This document shows, piece after piece, positions 1-6,461 of a stretch of DNA of 12,817 nucleotides. Origin of the DNA: Chrysochromulina parva (taxonomy: Eukaryota; Haptophyta; Prymnesiales; Chrysochromulinaceae); NCBI GenBank assembly GCA_002887195.1, contig PJAB01001691.1, forward strand, positions 1 to 12,817, in the 5' to 3' direction. The translations under genes and the position numbers were made by a program. The stretch's first letter is position 1. Each line of letters opens with the position of its first letter. The notes under the pieces were generated by a model. That model was not told where the DNA came from. It saw only the letters and a list, made by a program, of their open reading frames with translations, and did not search any database.

Positions 1-522
1 CGTTTGAACGCGCGAGCGCCACTTCCTGCCAGGCTCCCTTAGGCGCCATAGGCTTCCGCCTGCTGACCACCCGGCTGCGTTTCCGAGCGACGCGCGGAGC
101 GCGGAGCGAGGAAGATATAGATATCTGTGCTCGACATCGTCGTCACGCGACGGTGTCGAGTGCGTCCTTTGCGTTCCCCGAGGGGGGCACGCCATCGGGC
201 GCGTCTGCGTGTCGCGTGCGCACCGCGCTGCGAATGAACCCGGTTGCTCACGTTCTTTGAGCACTATGAGCAGAGATTGTAGTTAAAACTGTGTCTAGAA
301 GAGATGTTTCCATTTTACATTGACGACGGTATAGGATATAGGCGTATGTTCATAACGGATCGGCTATGTACATGTATAATGTAACAGATGAAGTAAGGGC
401 CCCACCGCCCTTCGACCCACTGCCCCGCCGACTGGGGTCTGGGCATGTATTTTCAATATTTGGCTAGCCAAAGGAGCCAAGGTCGGTCCTCTCGGTGGGG
501 TTAGGGACCCTTCGGTGTGAAC
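1..522. other. non-coding left flank, no recognised gene
   Basis: No reading frame here gives a recognisable protein; the longest (39-251, minus strand) is 70 residues, Arg-rich and unlike any family I know. Bases about 240-400 are clearly AT-richer than the genes, as expected of promoter or UTR DNA for the gene starting at 523. A stem-loop lies at 130-160 and a perfect 14-bp palindrome (tttggctagccaaa) at 459-472. One palindrome of that length is expected by chance in a window this size. Confidence 0.6.
130..160 (+). repeat. stem-loop, 13 pairs with 5-nt loop
   Basis: Bases 130-142 pair with 148-160 around the loop tcacg. Twelve pairs are Watson-Crick and one (T137 with G153) is a G-U wobble if read as plus-strand RNA, but an A-C mismatch on the minus strand, so a plus-strand transcript is favoured. 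It could be the 3' end of a plus-strand gene ending before the window. That is inference only. Confidence 0.55.
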
Positions 523-2193
523 ATGGCTCCGCATCCACTTTCCCAAACCTTATTAATGTATAAGCCGAACGCTAAACAATTTCGATGTGGTCCTCACACA
601 TGGCCAACTCGACGAGCTAACAAACTTGCACACGCACCGCCCTCTTGTACAGCATCGCGGATGAAAGCCACGCGAGGCCACGGCCACATCAACCCGCACC
701 TTCCAACGACGGCCTTTTCGGGCTACTGGGATGACGCCACGAGCCGTCCGAATCTCAAGCCGCCAATGTCACCGGATACGGTCCTGACCAACTTTGCAAG
801 GCAACCGCCCGAGGAGCAGCTGAAGCCCGCGGAGCGGAGGACGCCTGTACCAAACCTCCCGGCCGTCATCGCATCTCTAGCCATAAAGTATGACTTGTCG
901 GACCACGAGATCTGCAAGCTTGCAGCAGAACTCGGCGGTGTTCGCACGCATGTGGATGAGGCGTACAAGCTCCTCGAGATTAATCCTCCAGCGCCCCAAA
1001 CGGTTCAGTCGCCCGCCGCTCCGAAGACGCCCGAATCCCGCGGGCCTGCTCCTGGGGCCGGGTCGTCGCCAGCGTCTTCGCCCCAGCCTGATCAGAAGTT
1101 CGCAGACGATGACGACCCGTTCGAGGTCGTCATGGAGAAGCGCCATGTGGTGGTCAAGGCGATGCGTTGGCTGGCCGAGGCGCTCACGGAGCTGAGCTTC
1201 GTGCTTCCCAAGCCCACCCGACTTCCTGAAGCGTTGGGCGCTGTCGACGAGGCTCTTGCACTCGTGCGTGCGACAGGCGATCGCGCGACGGAGCAGCAGA
1301 TGGTGATTCACCACAGCGACCTCAACAACGCGCTCGCCGAGCACAAGCGCTCGATGGAGCAGCAGATGCTCATACGGCCAACGCGGCAGAAGCTCAACAC
1401 CGCCGAGGTCGCCAAGGTCGAGGCGGCCATCAAGGCGGCCCGTGGTGTGCTCGCTGATGCGATCAAGGCGCTCGGGACGGCGGAGGAGGTCCAAGCGCTC
1501 CGACGCATGGGTATTGGGCGACGTGAGCCATCGACCGAGCAGCGCCCGCGCTTGCGGCGCCGGGTCACATGGAGTGCTAAGGTGCAAACTGACGAACCCG
1601 CGACGCCGAACGATACCGCCGCGATCACTCACTCGCCGTGGGGCGAAGCATCCCCCTCGTCATGCTTACGCTCGCCGACTGTTCTGTCGGATCCATCCGG
1701 GCCGCGGCGACAGGGCACCTTCACAGCACCTTTGCCGGGGGCTGCTCTGCCCTTGCCCGAAGTTGAGCACCATGGCGAGCGCCCCCGACCGCCCGCCATG
1801 CTCAAACGCCAGAGCACCTTGGATCAGTTGGCTGCCATGGCTGGGAGCATCAAGAACTTATTCTGGCACGAGAGAGACTTGGCCAAAGAGACACCGGCCT
1901 CACCTCGCCCCACCCGCCTCACCTCGCCGCCCCCGCCGCCCCCAACGCAGCTGCGGCATCCGACCAGCGCCGAGTCTGGGCAGCTCCGCCAGAAGCGCGA
2001 GGCGCAGGAGCCGACCATGCAGCAACTGCTCCGCCATAAGCGCGAGGCGCAGGAGCGAGCACTCGCCAACCACATGCCCACGGGCCCACGGACTACGCGC
2101 GAAGGCGCGAAAACCCCTGTAGGCATCACCACGCCATGGACTACGCGCGAAGAAGTTCCACGCGCGAAGAAAGCCCTCGCTTGGGATGCGTGA
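523..2193 (+). CDS. hypothetical proline-rich helical protein with PP1-docking RVxF motif
   Basis: I do not recognise this 556-residue protein. The frame opens at GTG 517, but the first ATG (523) has A at -3 and G at +4, so I use it; ATG 661 (Met47) is an alternative with a poorer context, and the stretch between them is less GC-rich. Residues about 110-155 look like a compact three-helix unit (loosely UBA- or homeodomain-like, not assigned). A Pro/Ser linker and an acidic run follow, then a helical region at about 196-333. Residues 347-350 read RVTW after a basic run (LRR), matching the RVxF/W consensus for docking protein phosphatase 1. The C-terminal third is disordered, with poly-proline near 469-475 and two copies of KREAQE (491, 506) and of TTRE (524, 540). 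GC-rich third positions over most of the frame support real coding. Nothing shows signal peptides or membrane segments. Confidence 0.7.
   Translation: MAPHPLSQTLLMYKPNAKQFRCGPHTWPTRRANKLAHAPPSCTASRMKATRGHGHINPHLPTTAFSGYWDDATSRPNLKPPMSPDTVLTNFARQPPEEQLKPAERRTPVPNLPAVIASLAIKYDLSDHEICKLAAELGGVRTHVDEAYKLLEINPPAPQTVQSPAAPKTPESRGPAPGAGSSPASSPQPDQKFADDDDPFEVVMEKRHVVVKAMRWLAEALTELSFVLPKPTRLPEALGAVDEALALVRATGDRATEQQMVIHHSDLNNALAEHKRSMEQQMLIRPTRQKLNTAEVAKVEAAIKAARGVLADAIKALGTAEEVQALRRMGIGRREPSTEQRPRLRRRVTWSAKVQTDEPATPNDTAAITHSPWGEASPSSCLRSPTVLSDPSGPRRQGTFTAPLPGAALPLPEVEHHGERPRPPAMLKRQSTLDQLAAMAGSIKNLFWHERDLAKETPASPRPTRLTSPPPPPPTQLRHPTSAESGQLRQKREAQEPTMQQLLRHKREAQERALANHMPTGPRTTREGAKTPVGITTPWTTREEVPRAKKALAWDA
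1981..2070 (+). repeat. in-frame 45-bp tandem duplication
   Basis: Two adjacent 45-bp units (1981-2025 and 2026-2070) lie inside the hypothetical protein gene. Their first 30 bases match at 28 positions, including an identical 18-mer (aagcgcgaggcgcaggag at 1993 and 2038). The remainder has diverged. The unit encodes a charged, probably helical L-R-x-K-R-E-A-Q-E block. A further 15-bp match (ggactacgcgcgaag) occurs at 2090 and 2138. Confidence 0.8.
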
Positions 2194-2534
2194 AGCGCTG
2201 AAGTATTCCGGTCTTTCGACATCTTTTGCGATGCGCAGGGACCAAAACGCCCCAGACCGAGCGACCGGGGCCTCGCCGCCCAGAACGTGTGTGCAGTGTG
2301 CGGGTCGGATTCGGACGACGCTCTTTACAATCGTTCCATGCGGCCGCGGCCAGCAGTCCAAAAAGAGTGCTGAGTCTGAGAGTTTTGGCGCGGGTAGAGG
2401 AGAACTGGGGAGAATGTTAAGGAGAAATATTAAAGAGGAAGTACATGTATTAAATCAAGTTTTGTGCTCGCTTTTGGAAAAACTCGGTCACGAATCTTCA
2501 GCACGTCAGCGCGTCAGAGCAGGTCGGGCACCAC
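2194..2534. other. non-coding gap between two same-strand genes
   Basis: No protein is recognised. The right half (about 2355-2460) is purine-rich on the plus strand and turns AT-rich near 2425-2460. It must hold the 3' end of the upstream gene and the promoter of the downstream one. In the frame of the next gene the last stop codon is TAA at 2451, with no ATG between it and 2535. An unseen spliced 5' exon cannot be excluded because AG acceptors occur just before 2535. Confidence 0.55.
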
Positions 2535-4904
2535 ATGAACGCCCTTCGCCGCAGCGTTCGTGATCGAGAGTTCAACATCGTCAAAGACCCGGCAGATTGG
2601 ACAGTTGGCACCCATCTTGAGGCGTATGACGTGCGCCAACTTTGGTGCGAAGCCGTCGTGCTCGCCGAAAGTGGCGAGGGTGACTCTCGGAAGCTCTATG
2701 TGCACTACGTTGGGTGGTCCGCGCGCTGGGATGAGTGGCTATTCGTGCACGGTGGTCAGTTGCGGCCACTTTCCGGCCCAATACGTTGTCTACCGCCCGT
2801 TGCCCGACGACGTGCACGGCCACCACCTTCCTGCCCAAGCGTGAGACTCATTCATCGGGATCCGCAGAGCCTCGAATCTGATTCACCTCGTCAAGTGCAC
2901 CTAAGCATCGGTGTCATCTCTGGGCGTGTTCGCACCCCGACGTCATCGGGCTATTATTGCTTTTGCGATGAGGCTGACACGCGCGATCCGCAGGCCGAGC
3001 ACGGTCGACCACCGATACAAGCAGAGCTCACCTCACGCCCAACACAGCCTGACGGCTACGATTGCTGTGGGACCTGGGGATGCATCCTTGAGGATCGGCA
3101 CACCGGTCTTCACATCATTCCGACATGCACGGCAAGACGCCGCCGAAGCGCTTCCGACGCCGGCCTCCCAATGCACGCCCCACGCTCGCGCCGGCCGCGA
3201 ACGGAGTCGGCTGCAAACGCCTCAAGCGCTCAATCGGCCGCGTTGCTTGCGCCCGATGCAAGCGCGAGCATAACGGGGAGCGCGCTGTTTGTGCCAGCCC
3301 TCCGCCCGTCTCACATTGGACCCGAGGTGAGCGAGTCATTCTCTAGGGTGCTCACGCATCGGCCAGTGCATGCGCTCTCGATGCCCGCAGCCGGCACTAC
3401 GGCTGCAGTTGAGGTCGGGATAGCGGCAGTCCCGTCATCGACTGTGATCCCAACTCCAGTGCACCCTACGGGCTTATCTGGCACGATGTCCGGCCCGACC
3501 AGAGCGTCCTGGCTGCACGGCAGTGCCGGTGGACAAGCCTCGCCGTACGACGCATGTTCTGTGCTTGCGGCGCCCGTTGAAGGCGACCTGCCGTACGACA
3601 GCGTCATGAGCGCGCTTGGCTTGCGGATGCGCGCGCCCCCGGCGGCAGTGGCCCACATGGGTCGGTTGTGCGCCAAGATGCGACTCTCGCACCCTTTGCG
3701 CGAGCCGCTGCTGACTGACGAGGGCGGCGTCGACGCTCCGTCGGGCTGCACAAGCGAAGAGGACGCTCGTGGCGAGGACCTCGAAGACGGCGACGGTGAC
3801 CATTCCGAGCAATCGACGAGCGTCGACGGACGCGCAGCTCACGACGAGGACGAGGCGTCGCTTAGGCTCGGAGGGCCGCCCGCACTGCCGCCTCTCATCC
3901 TGCAGCCATCCAGCCGGGGCTCGAGTCCGCTCTTCTCGCGCTGTGATTCGCACTGCTCGAACTGTTCGCATCCCTCCTCTCGCTCGAGCCCCTCGCTCTC
4001 GTCCGTGCTCCACTCGCGCCAGCTGGTGCGGCCGCCGACGCTCAAGAGTCCAACAGTGCTGATCACGGCCTGCTCGTACGCCAACGTGGCGGGCCTAGTG
4101 CGCCCACTGGTCGAGGTGCCTGCTGAGGCGCGCGCGATCCAGGACGCCTTCCCCTCCCACGCGACCACGCGCCTCGACGATCCGAGCGTAGATGCGCTCG
4201 CGGCGGCGCTGCCCGGACATAACACGTGGTTTTTCCTCGGCCACGGCGACGCGATGGTGCGCGGAGAGAGGATGCCACTCTTCGTGGGCGACAATGGGCG
4301 CTGCGCCAACGGGCTACAGGCCATCTCACACGAGGCGCTTGTCTCGACGCTAGCCGCGGCGCTCCCCTCGCGCTCCAATGCGCACCTGAGGCTCGTCGTG
4401 CTCAACGGATGCAAGACATTGCCGCTCGCGGACGCTATCCTGCGCCGGTGCACCTCCGTGCAGCACGTTGTCTGCTGGCAGTCGTCGAGTCACTCGGGCG
4501 CGGCGGCCGTCTTTGGTAGCGCCCTCGCGCGCGGCCTAGCTGAGAGCGGGGCGCGGCCCCGCGGCGTGCGCCGGGCCTTCGAAGGGGCCAAGGCGGCCGT
4601 CCTGCGCCAGCTCGAACCCGGGCGGCTCACGGGAGGCGCGCCCGTCGGCCTACCCAAGTACGTGCTCGAGGACCCCGAGGATCTCGTCAAGGTGCACGCA
4701 CGCTGCCCGTGCTCGCCCCGCTGCGGCCACGGCTTCGTGTGCCCGCTGGTTGGCCGCCTCATCACGCCTGGCAGGGCCACGCACCGACAGCTGCCCCCGA
4801 TGGCCGCTGGTCTGCCCTGCTTCCTCTCACGAGAGGTAGATTCCGAAGGCATGGCTGCAGCTGAGCGAGGGAACGGGGTTCGAGGTAGGTTCGAGGCACG
4901 GTGA
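2535..4904 (+). CDS. Tudor-knot/CHAT fusion: putative caspase-like protease with chromo-barrel-like domain
   Basis: A 789-residue frame with the first ATG after the last upstream stop. Residues about 22-79 match the Tudor-knot/chromo-barrel pattern (V-G-T-x-L-E-A-Y-D ... LYVHYVGWSARWDEW), a family that often binds methylated histone tails. Residues 142-198 hold a Cys/His-rich patch (C142, C144, C177, C178, C183, H189, H193, C198). An acidic stretch (about 395-445) and a Ser-rich linker follow. Residues about 503-710 form a CHAT domain (clan CD, caspase/separase fold): catalytic His570 in FFLGHGD, catalytic Cys626 in VVLNGCKT, then the typical VVCW block near 645 and a helical end. A C-terminal cluster (C724, C726, C730, H732, C736) could bind zinc. 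With both catalytic residues present I infer an active cysteine protease. Between about 2770 and 3580 codon use is weaker and other frames look competitive, so an intron or frameshift is possible there; the two end domains are secure. Confidence 0.72.
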   Translation: MNALRRSVRDREFNIVKDPADWTVGTHLEAYDVRQLWCEAVVLAESGEGDSRKLYVHYVGWSARWDEWLFVHGGQLRPLSGPIRCLPPVARRRARPPPSCPSVRLIHRDPQSLESDSPRQVHLSIGVISGRVRTPTSSGYYCFCDEADTRDPQAEHGRPPIQAELTSRPTQPDGYDCCGTWGCILEDRHTGLHIIPTCTARRRRSASDAGLPMHAPRSRRPRTESAANASSAQSAALLAPDASASITGSALFVPALRPSHIGPEVSESFSRVLTHRPVHALSMPAAGTTAAVEVGIAAVPSSTVIPTPVHPTGLSGTMSGPTRASWLHGSAGGQASPYDACSVLAAPVEGDLPYDSVMSALGLRMRAPPAAVAHMGRLCAKMRLSHPLREPLLTDEGGVDAPSGCTSEEDARGEDLEDGDGDHSEQSTSVDGRAAHDEDEASLRLGGPPALPPLILQPSSRGSSPLFSRCDSHCSNCSHPSSRSSPSLSSVLHSRQLVRPPTLKSPTVLITACSYANVAGLVRPLVEVPAEARAIQDAFPSHATTRLDDPSVDALAAALPGHNTWFFLGHGDAMVRGERMPLFVGDNGRCANGLQAISHEALVSTLAAALPSRSNAHLRLVVLNGCKTLPLADAILRRCTSVQHVVCWQSSSHSGAAAVFGSALARGLAESGARPRGVRRAFEGAKAAVLRQLEPGRLTGGAPVGLPKYVLEDPEDLVKVHARCPCSPRCGHGFVCPLVGRLITPGRATHRQLPPMAAGLPCFLSREVDSEGMAAAERGNGVRGRFEAR

Positions 4905-5342
4905 CGACCCTGACGCGTGGTAACGCCTGCGCTCGGCGGTCGGCGCGCGTACACGCGCCGACCGCCGAGCGACCGTCCTGCCACACCGACCACCGTGCAT
5001 GATCTGGTGCATACCGGATCCGCCTTGCCGGTGGACGCGCCGCGCGCGCAAAGGCAACGCTCGGCGCGGAGACTTCAGGTGAGAGAGAGAGACTTCGAAG
5101 AAACAATTGCTCAACATGTAGTACGCACCGCACAATGATCTAAAGAGATAGCAAAACACCAAAACAGGCATCACAGTGCGAGACTCCTCCTCCTCACCCC
5201 ACGCGCTCATCGCGCGATCCCCGATGAAAACGTTCGCGTGGTTCAAGCCACAAGCGTCGGCTCCGCTGCTGGCAAGACGCCGACCTGCCGCCTCGGCCAT
5301 CGGCCATCGTAAGGTACAACGTGGACTCGGCGGATGCGCAGG
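4905..5342. other. convergent intergenic region (CHAT gene / PSMA1)
   Basis: Both flanking genes end here, so the region holds two 3' UTRs. No protein is recognised on either strand. Besides the stem-loop at 4930-4971 it contains a (GA)6 run at 5081-5092, flanked by direct copies of gagacttc at 5069 and 5089, and an AT-richer stretch about 5100-5170 that may hold the PSMA1 3' end. No confident polyadenylation signal could be called. Confidence 0.6.
4930..4971. repeat. perfect 18-bp inverted repeat with 6-nt loop
   Basis: The arm cgctcggcggtcggcgcg (4930-4947) is exactly complementary to 4954-4971 around the loop cgtaca. It starts 26 bases after the CHAT gene stop, in the gap between two convergent genes. 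Being palindromic, it would fold in transcripts from either strand. The core 4943-4958 alternates purine and pyrimidine. Candidate roles are a bidirectional transcription end/3'-processing structure or the remnant of a foldback element; no target-site duplication was seen beside it. Confidence 0.9.
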
Positions 5343-6146
5343 CTATTCCGTGTCCATGGCGCCCTCGGCGGGCGCATCGGCAGGCGGCGCCTCCTCAGGG
5401 GCAGCCTCCTCCATTGGGGGCCCGCCCGGGGTGCCCTTGACTGCGTCGACGTACGGCGCAATCGTCTCGTCCTCGAGGATGGTGAACCCTCCCTGCAGGC
5501 CGCAGTAGCCGACGGCAACGTTGGCGGCCGTGAGCTCCTGGCCTGTGCTCAGGGTCTCCCGCAGGGCGAGCAGCGCGTGCTTGATGAGGTCGTCGAGTCC
5601 GAGCTCGGGGAATTCCTCAAAGTGCTTCTCGAGGTAGGTGCGCCCCGCCTGCGAGCGCGCGCCGATGGCCATCGCCTTGTACTCAAAGTACTGCCCCGAC
5701 GGCTGCGTCTCGAACAGGTGCGGCCCCGTTCCGTCCGAGCCAACGACGAGCAAGCCCACGCCGTATGGCCGACGGCCGACCTGCTGCGTGCCGATCTGCG
5801 ACTTGTCGGCGACCTGAACGACGAGCCGGCCCACCTGCATCGGCGCGTCGTACACGTAGCGGTGGTTGATGCACTCAGTGCGCATGTACTTGGCAATCAC
5901 GCGCGCATCGGCGACGAGGCCCGCAATGCCAATGCCCATGTTGTCATCGATCTTGAAAATCTTCTTCTGGTATGAGGAGAGCTCGCTTGAAGAGCGCTTA
6001 AGCGTGGCGACGAGGGCAAATGCGTTCGAGCGCAGCCCAATCGCCGCGCTGCCCTGTTTAACTGCCTCCATAGCATACTCGATCTGGTGGATGCGCCCCG
6101 CGGGTGACCATGTGATGCAGTCGGTATCGTACTGGTTGCGGAACAT
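5343..6146 (-). CDS. PSMA1: 20S proteasome subunit alpha type-1 (alpha6)
   Basis: A 267-residue subunit of the outer heptameric rings of the 20S proteasome, the core protease for ubiquitin-tagged proteins in nucleus and cytosol; alpha subunits gate the chamber and are not catalytic. The protein starts MFRNQYDTD, as PSMA1/Pre5/PAF proteins do, so the ATG at 6146 is chosen although the frame stays open to 6353; its context is gcc before ATG. The alpha-subunit signature GRIHQIEYAMEAV is at about residues 19-31. The family-typical stretches SYQKKI, GIAGLVADAR, GRRPYGVGLL and IGARSQAGRTYLE follow, and it ends in an acidic Pro/Ala/Glu tail. Human PSMA1 is about 263 residues, so it is full length and intronless. 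It is divergent from SGT1 (315 bp between start codons) and convergent with the CHAT gene. Confidence 0.95.
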   Translation of the reverse strand: MFRNQYDTDCITWSPAGRIHQIEYAMEAVKQGSAAIGLRSNAFALVATLKRSSSELSSYQKKIFKIDDNMGIGIAGLVADARVIAKYMRTECINHRYVYDAPMQVGRLVVQVADKSQIGTQQVGRRPYGVGLLVVGSDGTGPHLFETQPSGQYFEYKAMAIGARSQAGRTYLEKHFEEFPELGLDDLIKHALLALRETLSTGQELTAANVAVGYCGLQGGFTILEDETIAPYVDAVKGTPGGPPMEEAAPEEAPPADAPAEGAMDTE

Positions 6147-6238
6147 GGCGGGGAACGAGGCGGCGACTAGGAAGACTGCTGCGCAACGATCGGGCAAGGT
6201 ACACGTCAGCGGACGGGGATGTCGCGTAGGGCTCGCAA

Positions 6239-6262
6239 GCGTGTGTGCGCGCGCGCGCGCGC
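6239..6262. repeat. alternating GC/GT tract, likely Z-DNA-forming
   Basis: Twenty-four bases of strict purine-pyrimidine alternation: one GC, three GT, eight GC, with no A-T step. This is the classic composition for left-handed Z-DNA under negative supercoiling. It begins 93 bp upstream of the PSMA1 ATG, inside the divergent promoter, where transcription in both directions would generate such supercoiling. Confidence 0.85.
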
Positions 6263-6303
6263 CGCGCCGCGCCGCATGGCCTACGGACGCGGCCGATGAC
6301 GTC

Positions 6304-6330
6304 TCTTCACAGCGCCCGAATCTGTGAAGA
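6304..6330. repeat. 9-bp inverted repeat with 9-nt spacer
   Basis: tcttcacag (6304-6312) and ctgtgaaga (6322-6330) are exact reverse complements. The element lies 132 bp before the SGT1 ATG. It could be a dimeric factor site or a 5' UTR hairpin. Repeats of this size are expected about once per window by chance, so only its position makes it notable. Confidence 0.5.
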
Positions 6331-6461
6331 ATAACATGATCGTACCCCTGCAAATTGAGTGCTTCGCAACGATCACGGTTATCGTGTCTGTCGTGTTCAC
6401 GTTCACACCGTCACGCGTCGGGTCGGACTTCTCAATTTTCTGGAAGCCGAAATCGCGCGTC

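Larger units (their letters stand above)
6147..6461. promoter_or_regulatory. divergent PSMA1/SGT1 promoter region
   Basis: These 315 bp separate the two start codons and must contain both 5' UTRs and probably shared promoter elements. Visible inside: a 24-bp alternating GC/GT tract (6239-6262) followed by three gccgc units (6261-6275); TGACGTC, a CRE-like core, at 6297-6303; a 9-bp inverted repeat (6304-6330); the 10-mer cgcaacgatc twice (6182 and 6365); and TTCTGGAA, which fits two heat-shock-element half-sites, at 6438-6445, only 17 bp before the SGT1 ATG. No clear TATA box was seen. Factor assignments are guesses carried over from other eukaryotes. Confidence 0.65.

Noticed and set aside
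459..472. 14-bp perfect palindrome tttggctagccaaa as an operator
   Set aside because: About one such palindrome is expected by chance in a window of this length and no second copy was seen.
877..1632. 251-codon minus-strand frame, Arg/Leu-rich
   Set aside because: It mirrors the helical region of the plus-strand hypothetical gene, which has the better third-position bias, and the product looks like no family.
1442..2122. 226-codon plus-strand frame
   Set aside because: It is an off-frame shadow of the 523-2193 gene, with Arg/Ser-rich composition typical of out-of-frame GC-rich DNA.
4930..4971. bacterial rho-independent terminator
   Set aside because: The stem fits but no T-run follows on either side, and the flanking genes are eukaryotic.
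5334..5975. 213-codon plus-strand frame
   Set aside because: It is antisense to the clear PSMA1 coding sequence.
6147..6353. 69-residue N-terminal extension of PSMA1
   Set aside because: The family starts at MFRNQYD. The extension is low-complexity and runs through the GC/GT tract, so it is 5' UTR or promoter.
6324..6461. 46-residue N-terminal extension of SGT1
   Set aside because: It would begin at GTG, and the TPR domain starts directly at ATG 6462 as in other SGT1 proteins.
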